NCBI GenBank assembly: GCA_012103575.1
Contig: WLWN01000001.1
Location: 1,069,792-1,133,791, forward strand
Direction of reading: 5' to 3'
DNA: 64,000 nucleotides
Source: Kiritimatiellia bacterium
GTDB lineage: Bacteria > Verrucomicrobiota > Kiritimatiellia > WLWN01
A program made the translations under genes and the position numbers. Under the pieces are notes generated by a model. That model was not told the origin of the DNA, searched no databases, and saw nothing but the letters and a program-made list of their open reading frames with translations. Shown in pieces: positions 1 through 9,508 of the stretch; within the stretch, counting starts at the first letter, position 1; every line of letters starts with the position of its first letter.

Positions 1-1257
1 AAGCATTTGAGCGTGTCCAGTCAATCCAAACGGTTCCAAACAAAGTGCTGATATCTTGTCCGTCAGGAGTATCAGGGGTATCGATGATTGCAACCTGTGG
101 AGATATACCTTGTTGAAATCTAAAAGAGGGAATGGATATACTCCTAGGATTTCTCAGATGACTAAAGGATCCGAGATCCAATCCTACGGCATTCCCTCCA
201 CGATCTTCCGCATCTATAATCAGTGATTTTTGATAAATCGAGAAGGTATATGTTGCTCCATTTAGATATCGTATATAAACCATATCTCCTTCTTGTCTAA
301 GGATTGTAATCGTCGTGTTTTGTGCTTTGGGTTGAATGCCTCCTCCATCTAGGGCCCGACCCATAAATATATCATTCCAGTAGATATCAGCGTAGTGTAT
401 GCCTTCTTGGGGATTGATTCTATACTCTAAGATTTCGTTTTTGCTTATGTATTTGAATCTATAGGACCCATTGGTAGTTCTTTCTAACCTGTTTTCATAA
501 TTTTCTTGTGCCAAGGAAGGCAAGATGCTTGGCAGTGGAGGAGGCGGTCGTTTCTTAAGATTTAGTGCGGGGAGCATCTCTGCATAAAAGGAAAGAGAAT
601 CCATGTAGATTTGTGCTGGTTGATTGCTCGAAACATTTAGAAATTCGATGCCTTTTAAATGACACGGATGTTGTAGGGTGGAGAGTTTATGGGCATCCAG
701 TTTGTGGTGAATATAGACCCATCCTCTCTGCTGGATCTCTGAAAGGGTGATGGTATGTAAGGCGTCAGAGGCGTCCGTGATTAAAACACCTACCTCTATG
801 GGTTGTGTGCGGCTTTGTTTTATGGTATGGGACTCATCATAAAAAATCCAAAAATTGATGCTATCAAAATAGTCAGGCAGTTTTATGGGTTTGGGAGGGA
901 TCAGGACAACAGGGGTATCAGAGACTAAACCGTTGAGATCTAATCGCCCTACATATGTATCCCACAGTTGAAGGTCTCTTGTACGCTGAAAGTTAATGGT
1001 TTCCTCTCCAGCATACTCTACCCGCCACCCCATAAGCCGTTCAAATCCTATCAGAGACTCGCGACGTTCTCGTCGACGGCTCCATATCAATTCATAAGGG
1101 CGGTGATCAAAAGGTTTGTCAGGTGAGACTTCACAGGCTATTTCGGGTGGGAGCAGGTTTTCGGTGAGTGAAGTTTTTTTTCTGGTTTTACAAGCGTACA
1201 GCCAGCGCTAAGACAGATACCTATGAACAGAAGGCTTGACCTGTTTACCCTTTTCAT
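1..1257 (-). CDS. Large secreted lipoprotein, 3' end beyond window, apparent frameshift
   Basis: The minus strand is open from the left edge to about 1165. An ATG at 1257 encodes a lipoprotein signal ending in a lipobox (LLFIGICLSAGC), so export and lipid anchoring are expected. The signal frame and the long downstream frame are offset by one base at an A8 run (minus strand, about 1174-1181); a ninth A would join them, and the downstream frame has no ATG of its own. The start is preceded by an AAGG-type ribosome site. The body (over 370 residues here) is rich in aromatic and acidic residues and in beta-strand-like segments such as HYADIYWNDIFMGRALDGGG. I do not recognise the family; a carbohydrate-related surface protein is only a guess. 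It lies just downstream of, and in the same direction as, the GtrA-like gene. Confidence 0.55.
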
Positions 1258-1273
1258 AACATCACACACCTTA

Positions 1274-1801
1274 TCATCCTTTAAAAATAAGACGCTTGCG
1301 TGCGATATAATTGATCATAACCGCAATGATTCCAGCTACAATATAAGCGACCGTTGTGCTTATACTAAACATACGTATCATCATCCAGCCCAGCAAGGTT
1401 CCCATAAAAAAGCTTACGATAGAAACTATATAAAATAAGGGCACCTCTTTATAGCGTTTGCGTCGACCCGACTCGAAAACCCAAAAAGCGTTCGTAAGAT
1501 AGGCTGTGAGGTTACTAAATATAAATGCAACAATTTTCCCACAGATATAATTCGTGGCTCGTATCTGTTCTCTTATCTCTACAACCTGAAGGCCTAGTAG
1601 TCTAACGAGGGGGTCATCTGGACTTAAGGCTGGTAATACACGCCAGGCTAAGATGTAAAAGATTAAAATATCAACACCTGTTGCCAACAGTCCGCATACT
1701 CCATATTTGGCAAACTGAATGATGGAATGTGTTTCTTGCTTAAGAAACCGTTGCAATACGTTTTTCATGACAAGGACGTCTAGGACTTTGATTTTATCCA
1801 T
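1274..1801 (-). CDS. GtrA-family four-helix membrane protein
   Basis: A 175-residue protein with four hydrophobic segments, typical of the GtrA/DPMS-like family: it opens with QFAKYGVCGLLATGVDILIF, has a central FSNLTAYLTNAFWVFES and ends with INYIARKRLIFKG. Family members are thought to help move lipid-linked sugars across the inner membrane or to act on cell-surface polysaccharide. The first ATG overlaps the end of the greA gene by 22 bases. An in-frame ATG 11 codons later (1768) would avoid the overlap, and neither has a convincing ribosome site, so the start is uncertain. Translational coupling to greA is plausible. The family call is firm; the substrate is unknown. Confidence 0.8.
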   Translation of the reverse strand: MDKIKVLDVLVMKNVLQRFLKQETHSIIQFAKYGVCGLLATGVDILIFYILAWRVLPALSPDDPLVRLLGLQVVEIREQIRATNYICGKIVAFIFSNLTAYLTNAFWVFESGRRKRYKEVPLFYIVSIVSFFMGTLLGWMMIRMFSISTTVAYIVAGIIAVMINYIARKRLIFKG

Positions 1802-3939
1802 TCACGAATTTGAGGAGAAAGCGTTTCAAGCTCTTTTATCACGCATGATCCTTCTCCACTTTCAGCAGGAATGACCACCTGATCTCCCGGCTGATGTCCT
1901 TCTAATGCCTTGGCCAGACGCGTCTCAGAAGAAATAATGTTTAATGTTTCGTCATGATCCCAAACACCCAGAATAACATATTTCTCTTCATGGTTATCTG
2001 GATATACAAGGGTCACTTCAGTAGCCATGCCTACGGTTTCATAAGGGTAATTTTCAAATTCTGTTGGCGTGACCTCTTCAAGCATCTGTTCGATTTCTGC
2101 TTCTCGTCGTATGAGAATCGCTTGCATTTCTTTAGCTGCTTTGTATTCATGGCTTTCTTTTAAATCACCATAACTGCGAGCCAAGGCTATTTCTTTGCTA
2201 TTTTTTGGGATCTCAACCTTGGCAATTCGTTCCAGCTGATTTTGTCTTTCCGTATAGCTTCTTTGAGATGTATATAGTATTTTTGAGCTTGATTTCTTCC
2301 CTTCATCCTGACTTTGATGATCTGTCAAGACCGACTGTAGTTCCGGATACATTTTAACCATGTGTCCTAATATTGAACGCCCGTCAATCGAAGACCAAAT
2401 CATAGAGTCTCTAATCCGCACAAAAAGGGTGTTTCGCTCCTTTTCACTCATGTGACTAAGAATCAGCTGGAGTGAGTCTTTGGTCTTAAATTTGTCACTG
2501 AGTTGGTTTTGGACTTTGAGCCGATCCCCTCGATGCTCTTCTTCTAAGGTAATTAATATTTGATCCGCTAGGTCGGAAACAGATCCCAGGGACCATTTAT
2601 CGAGATAATCTAGGTTTTTCCACAGCCAATAGACAATCTCTATATTGACTTGTTTCTTTCTCATCATGGCGCGAATTTGTTGAGAACATTCTTGTTCTCG
2701 ACCCTGGTTTTGTAATAATTCGATAGTTTCGGCCAAGGTGCTCGTGTCCATCTGAGGGAGGATTTGAAGAAATAAATTTAACGTATCTTCTTGAGCGAGG
2801 CTCAAAAGTAAATTCATAAAAGGTCTTTTATCCCGTACAGGCAGGCTTGAAACTGTTTTCAGAAAAGGGTTCTTCTGCAAACAAAGGTTCATATGTTCCA
2901 AGAAGCGTGTGTCGAGATCATTGACCTTCAGTCGATATGCGGTGATGGCTGCGCGTGCAGAATAATGGGGTTGTTTTAATTCAGCGCCGTAGACAACAAA
3001 AGCGAGTCGATCACTAAGGATTTTTTTTGAGGTTTCCGAAAAATCGTCAGCGCCTTGTTCTTGTTCAATATACTCATCGATTAATTCAAGAATCTTCTCC
3101 ATCTTCTTTGTATTCGATAATATGCTAAACCAGTGTTCATCATATTTCTTCGCGGTGTCCAACAATAAAATCGGTTCTGCTCTTTTAGAAGGAATATCGA
3201 CACAAGGATCTTTTTTCAGTTCTTTTCTGGACCCTTCCCAAAAACGTTTCCACTCAGTTTCTTTGACTAAGCTGGGAACGAGTTTTTCTTGTAAGATCGC
3301 AATAGACATTGGACCGTAATCCTTTAGAGCCCATCGAACAACTTGGTCAGGATGTTCCTTGATTAAGGCCTGTAATTTTTTAGGGTGATGGTACTTTTCT
3401 GCTAACAAATGACTTTCAGGGATTAATTCTAGGGTTTCGGCGGAATATGAGAATGACATTTCATGTTTAGATTTTTTGTCAAAATCAATCTCCACCTTTT
3501 CATAAAAAGTGTCCACGTTTTTAATCACCCCAAAACCCCAGGTTGAATCGTGACACAAAACACCCGGCGAAAACGCCCGCAAGAGTCGAAGTCGACGAAA
3601 AGATTCAGAGACTAAAAGTTGATCGTTAAGACCTATGTTTTTTATAACCGACCGGTTTTCGGGAGTATTCCCTAGAACGGATAAGAGATCTTTTTCAGCT
3701 CTTTTATTGGATTCGGGATGGAGACTATTGTGGGTGGCCCTAAATTCTAACACATCTAGCGCGTGATCCGTTTTCTGTTGATGATTCAATGTTTCTTGGA
3801 GCAATTCTGACAGCGAGCTCGCGACCCCTTGTTCTCCTGCATTGTATATAGAAGTCAGTGTATTAACTAGACTGTCTACAGGGATCTCTGGTTGTTCTAA
3901 GTGAAGCAAAAAATTTTCCTCAAGTTTTTCAATATCCAT
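1780..3939 (-). CDS. greA: Transcription elongation factor GreA, long form with helical N-terminal extension
   Basis: 719 residues. The last ~165 are a complete GreA: the coiled-coil hairpin with ALARSYGDLKESHEYKAAKE (about 585-605), followed by the FKBP-like C-terminal domain (YPYETVGMATEVTLVYP, then SSETRLAKALEGHQPGDQVV). GreA binds RNA polymerase through the secondary channel and stimulates cleavage of backtracked RNA. The first ~550 residues are mostly alpha-helical, without a family motif I can name. Standard GreA is about 160 residues; a ~715-residue form is known in Chlamydiae, which is the main reason for placing this genome in the PVC group. The gene is intact and divergent from the pseudouridine synthase gene, with a 74-base shared upstream region. 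Confidence 0.9.
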   Translation of the reverse strand: MDIEKLEENFLLHLEQPEIPVDSLVNTLTSIYNAGEQGVASSLSELLQETLNHQQKTDHALDVLEFRATHNSLHPESNKRAEKDLLSVLGNTPENRSVIKNIGLNDQLLVSESFRRLRLLRAFSPGVLCHDSTWGFGVIKNVDTFYEKVEIDFDKKSKHEMSFSYSAETLELIPESHLLAEKYHHPKKLQALIKEHPDQVVRWALKDYGPMSIAILQEKLVPSLVKETEWKRFWEGSRKELKKDPCVDIPSKRAEPILLLDTAKKYDEHWFSILSNTKKMEKILELIDEYIEQEQGADDFSETSKKILSDRLAFVVYGAELKQPHYSARAAITAYRLKVNDLDTRFLEHMNLCLQKNPFLKTVSSLPVRDKRPFMNLLLSLAQEDTLNLFLQILPQMDTSTLAETIELLQNQGREQECSQQIRAMMRKKQVNIEIVYWLWKNLDYLDKWSLGSVSDLADQILITLEEEHRGDRLKVQNQLSDKFKTKDSLQLILSHMSEKERNTLFVRIRDSMIWSSIDGRSILGHMVKMYPELQSVLTDHQSQDEGKKSSSKILYTSQRSYTERQNQLERIAKVEIPKNSKEIALARSYGDLKESHEYKAAKEMQAILIRREAEIEQMLEEVTPTEFENYPYETVGMATEVTLVYPDNHEEKYVILGVWDHDETLNIISSETRLAKALEGHQPGDQVVIPAESGEGSCVIKELETLSPQIREWIKSKS

Positions 3940-4013
3940 CTCGTTATAGGTCCTTTATATTCTGTTTGTTACGTGTTGTTATATATTTTGCGTATTTCAT
4001 CAAAAAGTAAACT

Positions 4014-4877
4014 ATGAGATCTTTCTATAAAGTGGATACCCCTTGTGGGCTAGTTTTGTTTCTGAAGCAAGCATTAAATGTTTCAGGAAAAAAAGTCAAA
4101 GCCATCCTTGATGCGCGTGTTGTTTTTGTTAATGGGCAAAGAATATGGATGGCGAAACACCCGCTTGAAGAGGGTGATGAGGTAGAGGTCTGTGAGGTGC
4201 CGTCCTCTCCACGGCAAGGATCTATAAAAATTCTTCATGAAGATAAGGAGTATCTTGTCGTCAATAAATCCGTAGGCATTTTATCTTCAGGGTTGGACAG
4301 CATTGAAGAACGTTTACGCAAACAAGAGAAATGCCCTGCAGTCAACCTCGTGCATCGTTTAGACAAAGATACTTCGGGGTGTTTGCTCCTTGCAAAAGAG
4401 GGTGATGCTAAAGAACGAATGATCCCCCTTTTTAAGAAGCAACAAGTGTCTAAACAGTACCTGGCTATTAGCATGGGATGTATTCCTCATAAAATCAAAA
4501 AAATTACAAAGCCGATTGAAGGCCAAATAGCGATCACCGGTATTAAGGTGATAGATGGGAATAAACAGGCAAGCCTTCTCTCCATTGATTTACATACAGG
4601 GCGTACTCATCAGATCCGCAAACATTTGGCTTCAATTGGGCATCCCATTGCGGGTGATAAGCATTACGCAACCCTTAAACTAGTAGACCCCGTATTAAAA
4701 AAAGTGCCTCGCCAAATGTTACATGCTTGGCAGTTGTCATTTAAACATCCGCAAACAGGGATCTCCATTCATGTAACAGCGCCGTTGCCGGACGATTTCC
4801 GAAGATGTCTTAAACAGATGGATCTTCCGAACAATTTTTGTAAAAATAATGTGTTAGCTGTAAAAACAATCCAATAA
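4014..4877 (+). CDS. RluA-family 23S rRNA/tRNA pseudouridine synthase
   Basis: 287 residues. An S4-like RNA-binding region (about 20-65, KAILDARVVFVNGQ) is followed by the catalytic domain with the RluA signature HRLDKDTSG, whose Asp is the nucleophile, and later HTGRTHQIRKHLASIGHPI. The enzyme isomerises specific uridines in structured RNA. The length and domain order fit RluC/RluD-type proteins, but the exact target uridine cannot be deduced. The gene is intact; the first ATG follows a short leader and starts directly into the S4 region (MRSFYKVDTPCG). A decayed methyltransferase gene follows. Confidence 0.88.
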   Translation: MRSFYKVDTPCGLVLFLKQALNVSGKKVKAILDARVVFVNGQRIWMAKHPLEEGDEVEVCEVPSSPRQGSIKILHEDKEYLVVNKSVGILSSGLDSIEERLRKQEKCPAVNLVHRLDKDTSGCLLLAKEGDAKERMIPLFKKQQVSKQYLAISMGCIPHKIKKITKPIEGQIAITGIKVIDGNKQASLLSIDLHTGRTHQIRKHLASIGHPIAGDKHYATLKLVDPVLKKVPRQMLHAWQLSFKHPQTGISIHVTAPLPDDFRRCLKQMDLPNNFCKNNVLAVKTIQ

Positions 4878-4917
4878 AGGGGGTCCATTTAGAAATTTTA
4901 GAAGAGGTATAAAAAGG

Positions 4918-5430
4918 ACAAGCCGTTTATTCAAAACGAGCTCTTTCAATATATGACCTTTGGGTATTGGGTGTGTCTAATACCTGGATCCGTCAGTTAA
5001 ACGCGGTTTTCTGCACGAACCATTTGGGCCAAAAGGAATTACAAAAAAGCCTTGACGCACCCAGCGGGTGCGCCTGCGTTTTTTTGCAACCTTTTGCCTC
5101 CAAAGCATTCGCACAGAAATCCCACGTTTAACTGACGGATCCAGGTAATAGATATATTTGGAAATGTCCCACCAAAAAACTTCTTGATCATTATAATGAG
5201 AATGTTTCTTCAAATCACTTGGACATCGGTGTGGGGACAGGATATTTTCTTGATAAATGCCATTTTCCATCAAAAAAAAAGTTAGAATTGCGCTACTTGA
5301 TTTAAATCAAAATAGTTTGAATGAAACAGGAAAAAGAATTGCTCGATATAAGCCAACATTATACAGGTTGAATGCTCTTGAAAAAATTGAAATTGATACT
5401 GAATGTTTTGATTCAATAGGTCTAAATCCT
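4918..5430 (+). pseudogene. Class I SAM-dependent methyltransferase, 5' part, interrupted by a palindromic element
   Basis: Reading across the palindromic element (4981-5147) and keeping one TA gives a continuous frame, ALSIYDLWVLGVSN then NRYIWKCPTKKLL, followed by the SAM-binding motif LDIGVGTGYFLD and IALLDLNQNSLNETGKRIAR. These are classic class I methyltransferase segments. The frame ends at FDSIGLN near 5430, where the IS1380 region begins; the C-terminal end reappears at 7074-7194. No good start codon is visible upstream, since a stop lies just before KGQAVYSKR. The gene is therefore doubly interrupted and probably dead. The substrate is unknown. Confidence 0.7.
4981..5147 (+). repeat. 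Palindromic MITE-like element, copy 1 (complete)
   Basis: A 167-bp element bounded by TA on both sides. The outer inverted repeats are CCTGGATCCGTCAGTTAAAC and its complement. The inner arms also pair (TTTCTGCACGAACC.. against ..GAATGCTTTGG on the other side), so the whole unit is one long imperfect hairpin around a GCACCC/GGGTGC centre. It sits inside the methyltransferase gene. Removing it with one TA restores the reading frame, showing that it is an insertion with a TA target duplication. Related copies lie at 34146, 37611 and 39437. It has no coding capacity of its own. Confidence 0.85.
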
Positions 5431-7073
5431 GAATCCGTCAGCTATCGCTTCGGAAGGTGTTTTGGGGCTCAAAAGTTGAAAACTTTTTCCTTGAGATGCT
5501 CGCTTTTGGGCGGATTGGGACCGGCAAGTATCACCCTGATGAATTTTTTGAGCGTACAGGTCAGATTCACTCTGATTTGACCATTTTGGGGCGTAGGCCT
5601 CCTTGGGCAGTCGCCTTAGAGTATTGTTAAAGGTGCACGGAGGGCTATGCGAAGGAATGGGCAATATCTTGTATCACTTCGAACCAGCGACAACGCTTGC
5701 CAAAGTGAAGTTCAATTCGTCCGGCGCGGCGGACCAATCGAACCGCGCAATAAACGATATTTTTGAGAACCGTTTTGATTCGCCAGCGCGGGATGTTGAT
5801 TTTCTGCGGGGCAAGCCCAGCCCGTTTGATGACCTCTTGGCCAAGACCGCGCAATAGGTTGAAGGCCACCATGGCGCATAACAGAATAATCTTATTGGCA
5901 CAGAGTCTCCCCGAAGGCAATCGCTCAACATCAAGATCGCTTTTGAGTTCACTGTGGTACTGCTCGCTGGGGCCATGTCCATGATAGAGATCTAGCACTG
6001 TCTTGGCACGACAAGAGAGGTTCGTCCACCAGGTGTTCACCTCAAGTTTAGGAACCAGAAGTTTCTGACCATCGATATCGATGGTGCGTTCAATCACTTC
6101 GAAGGCCACCGGGACACAAGGGCGGTTTTGGTCACCACCGAGATGGAAATGATCGAAAAAGCCTGTGTAAACGTTCTTGCCTTCACGACTGTCTTGTTTG
6201 TCTCCAACTCAGCGTGCAAGGGCCAGCATTTGTTCAGGACATTCGCGGCGAGGATTTCGCTTTACGATAAAATAATGATCCCCAAAAGCGTCGAAGTTAT
6301 CGGCCGCAGCGTTGCCACTATCAAGCCGAAGCAAACATTTTCCACCCAGGCCCAGGGTTTGGAGCGTTTCAACGCTGCGGGCAATAAACGCGGTCGTTCC
6401 CGACTGACAATGTTGTTTACCGGGTCGAAGTTCGCACTCAAGCATGTGGCCTTGAGTGCCCACATAGGCAAATATCAGGGCGTAACCATCATGGCCCTTC
6501 TAGGTGTAGGAAACGGCTTCTTTCGAAGAGCCTGAGTGATCCAAAGGGCTCACATCGATATCGACGGGAACAAGATCAAGCCCTTCGACATCTACCTAGC
6601 CAAAGGGGCCCGAGGAAAGAAGTTCGGTGTTGAGTTTGCGTAGCCCCACATGGGTTCTGGCTGGGGGCAGGTCGTCGAAACGACGTCGGAACACCAGCTC
6701 AGAGGCTACCTTTTTAACTCCAAAGGCATTCATAAAAATCTCATCACCCCGGTACAGGTCGATATCATTGAAATCGGTTCGACCGTTGCAAAGTAAGCCG
6801 ATCTGGGTAAGGAGGATCTCCCGATCAGAGATCGCATCGGAGCGGCGTGGTTGAAAATTGGAGGGAAGAATCCGTTGAGCATGATCCTCAAGCAGCAGGC
6901 CGCAAAGATGATTTCCGCTTGTGCTGTTGAGTTCGCCCTTGCCAGTCTTTATTTTATATTGTTTCATATACACACCTGTTGGGGTGGGGTTGTTTGTTTG
7001 AATACGGGTATCCTCATTCGGAGCTACTATCTTATCAAACGGTATCGAAAAAAATCGTACAGCGGATACGTTA
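5431..7073 (-). mobile_element. IS1380-family insertion sequence, degraded
   Basis: A segment of about 1.64 kb that separates the two parts of the methyltransferase gene and contains a frameshifted IS1380-type transposase on the minus strand. The boundaries are estimated from where the methyltransferase frame stops (after GLN) and resumes (ATGACAATATATAAC..GIFNNTEDS). The ends share a weak inverted similarity (GAATCCG at the left, GTATCCG on the complement of the right), so they are approximate. The length matches the usual 1.6-1.7 kb of this IS family. Confidence 0.65.
5645..6967 (-). pseudogene. IS1380-family transposase, frameshifted
   Basis: The N-terminal part starts at ATG 6967 (MKQYKIK) and runs through GLLLEDHAQRILPSNF, REILLTQIGLLCNGRTDFND and IFMNAFGVKKVASE. 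The C-terminal part, in other frames, contains DLYHGHGPSEQYHSELKSDL and ERLPSGR, then CANKIILLCAMVAFNLLRGL, both hallmarks of IS1380/DDE_1-type transposases. At least three frame changes lie between about 6100 and 6650, so no functional enzyme is expected. Confidence 0.75.
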
Positions 7074-7194
7074 ATGACAATATATAACACAAAAGGCATT
7101 TTTAATAATACCGAAGATAGTTATGAAGACTTGAAAAATTGCTTATCAAATAACTATACAAGGTTGTGTAGCTCTATTCAAAGCGTTGAAATAA
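7074..7194 (+). pseudogene. Methyltransferase 3' fragment beyond the IS1380 insertion
   Basis: The short frame GIFNNTEDSYEDLKNCLSNN resembles the C-terminal region of small class I methyltransferases. A one-base shift near 7160 then gives GCVALFKALK and a stop at 7194, the usual GCVALF-type ending. Position, strand and frame content fit the other half of the gene at 4918-5430. The extra frameshift shows decay has continued since the insertion. Confidence 0.55.
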
Positions 7195-7392
7195 ATCAGG
7201 TAACAACCGGCTTGGAGACGGACGTGAAACCCGTGTGTCAATGTCAGCAAATTGCCCGCTGTTAAAGTCTTGTGATAATTCAGGCTTGGTTTCTTTTGAC
7301 TTTTATGCTGACAAAATTAACGTTGCCAATTCTTTCACCGAAATCGGGCTCGCGCCGTGTTTAACGTTGTCGTCTCTTATTTTAAATGCAAG

Positions 7393-8732
7393 TCACCATT
7401 GTTCCATAAGAACCCGATAAGCGTCGAATAGATTATTGTTAGGATCATAAATATGTGTGGCTTCTGAAGTGACTCCATTTAGCTCAATGATTTTAAAATT
7501 TTGGCCTTGCTGAAAATCGTCGATAGAAGGGGTCCGTATATCATATTTAAAAAAAATGGAGCCATACATACAGCTCGTTTGTCTTTAAGAATAAGTTCTT
7601 CTACTGTGGACTGCCCATCTCCAATGAGCGTCGAAAAACGTTTGTCGGTAATAGAAAAAATCTGACCTTTTTCTTGGCCGGGAAACCGATAATAAAAGAC
7701 ACCATACTCATATCCAACTACGTGTTCTTGGATCATCATGTCTTCGGTTGCAGAAACAATCGACGCTTCCAGTTCATCTCGAGATCGAATAATAGACACG
7801 CCCACACCTCTTTGGCCTATATTCGGTTTTAAGACGATGGGAAGATTGAGACCGCATTCATTCATAAACGTGAATGCCATTTCAAGACGTTGAGTGGTTG
7901 TTGCTGAAGCTTTGATAAGGTGCGTTGTTGCCAGATATTCTTCAACATCTGAAAAATTTTTAAGGATTGCATATTTTGATTCACCGATAACACCTCCCGC
8001 ATACATGCCGGGGTTCGCCGCTGTAAATAGAGTTAAACAACGATGTTTAATACCCAAATAAAGTACATATATAACGAGTGGAAAATAAAAGATCCATGGC
8101 GACCAAAATTCCCATCGTATTTTCCGTTGCCACGCAGATATGAGAAGCCGTCTTCCTTTATAATTAAAGAGTGGGATAATAGTTTTAGCAATGATCCATA
8201 TGAATAAGGCTAACCCCATAAAGGTTATGAGGGCGTACTGTTGGTAGAGGTAGAAATAAGAGGAGGCAGTGGCTCCGATTACCATGGATAGACTGACAAG
8301 AAGCGGGGTCCATATACTGGAGGCTAGACAAAAGTATCCTGAAAAGCGCCAAAAATTCATATGTAAGAGGCCACATGTCACATACGTGGGAAAACGTGTT
8401 CCGGGCAGAAATCGACTTATAAAAATGACGATGGGACCTTTTTGAGAAAGCCACTGTGTGCTACGGGTGATGTCTTCTCCTTTAAGAAACCATTTGATAG
8501 GCGCTTTTCTTAATAAGAGAGGTTGTCCAACATATTTACCCAAAGCATATAATAATAGATCTCCAATATAAATTCCCACAAAACAAGCAAACGTTGCGGC
8601 AAAAAAATGAAGGCACCCTTGGGCAACAAGCAATCCTGCGCTTATACAGGCCAGATCTTCGCTGATGAGCGTCAAGAACGCGAGGGCCATTAGCATCCCG
8701 ATTATTGAAACATCATTCCAATACTCTATCAT
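7393..8732 (-). pseudogene. DedA/VTT membrane domain fused to an ATP-grasp ligase domain, 3' part damaged
   Basis: Residues 1-170 are a DedA/SNARE-associated membrane domain (several hydrophobic helices, with RFLPGTRFPTYVTCGLLHM after the re-entrant segment). A further membrane segment follows, then an ATP-grasp domain (LPIVLKPNIGQRGVGVSII, MIQEHVVGYEYGVFYYRFPG). The open frame ends at 7479 with an aberrant tail. In the next frame the expected C-terminal ATP-grasp motif is present: GSIFFKYDIRTPS, then IIELNGVTSEATHIYDP and DAYRVLMEQW, stop at 7393. Part of the central ATP-grasp region seems deleted between AVCMA and GSIFF. The intact version would couple a lipid-transport-type membrane domain to a carboxylate-amine ligase; the substrate is unknown. 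Confidence 0.7.
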
Positions 8733-8772
8733 ATCATCAAAAAACCTTTAAATATGGCTCCTATTTGTGACG

Positions 8773-9508
8773 TTAGACCTTTGACCTTAATGTTTGGACT
8801 ATAGGTGTTGAACTTTGACAGGGCGCAGTTGGTGTATAGTAGAAATGAATACTATCTTTCTCAACAATGATATGACTGAAGCTGACTGTTTCTGCATCAT
8901 CTCGGTGCATACATATAGAGCTTGGGCCTCTCTTGGGTTCATGATTTTTATGAAAGTTAACTAGTGTTTCTCTATTGACAGGAAGTTTAGACAGGTAATC
9001 AGAGAAGCAAGCCTGGCGCTGTTTGAGTACAGAAACTTTGTCATAAGATGAAGTAGAAATGGGAAGATCTTGGTTTGTAAGATGTTCGACGGTCAGTTTG
9101 AGGCGGTCCCAGGTACACGATTGTGCGGGTTTATCTAGAGCAAGCAGGAGTAAGATAAAAGGCTGATAACAGTTGAGTTCTAAGCTGTCTATTTTATCAT
9201 ACGCATATTCTTGGGAAGGGCTATCCATTAGAGAGGTAAGTAGGAGTCCTCTACTTATCGGAGGGGTGGAGGCAAGGGCGGTAGCTCTGTTGATGGATGA
9301 TGATTGAGGATACATAAGAGGGGGTAAGCCCACCCTCATTAACACCGATCCATGACCCCCCTGCTTGTTCGTCTATCGGTGCCATATACTTCATATGATT
9401 ACGGATTCGGATCTGTGGGGGAGAAGCCGGTAAACGTGTACGTTGTTCGTCTCGATTAAAAAATACCTCGTAGCGATGCGTATCATGCAGCCACGTTACT
9501 GTACACAT
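8773..9508 (-). pseudogene. NRDE-family (TANGO2-like) protein, frameshifted
   Basis: It begins MCTVTWLHDTHRYEVFFNRDEQRTR and contains YMAPIDEQAGGSWIGVNEGGL, the signature of the NRDE family. After NEGGL the frame shifts at a short C run (LCILNHHPSTELPPLPPP is in a second frame), then shifts again to SRGLLLTSLMDSPSQEYAYD, which continues to the stop at 8773. Two one-base indels therefore separate three frames of otherwise recognisable protein. The ATG overlaps the end of the DinB-like gene by 13 bases, suggesting a former operon. The biochemical role of the family is unsettled. Confidence 0.7.

Noticed and set aside
5257-5580. 107-residue protein starting MPFSIKKKVRIALL
   Set aside because: Its first half is the methyltransferase frame and its second half runs into IS1380 sequence; it is a chimera of two features.
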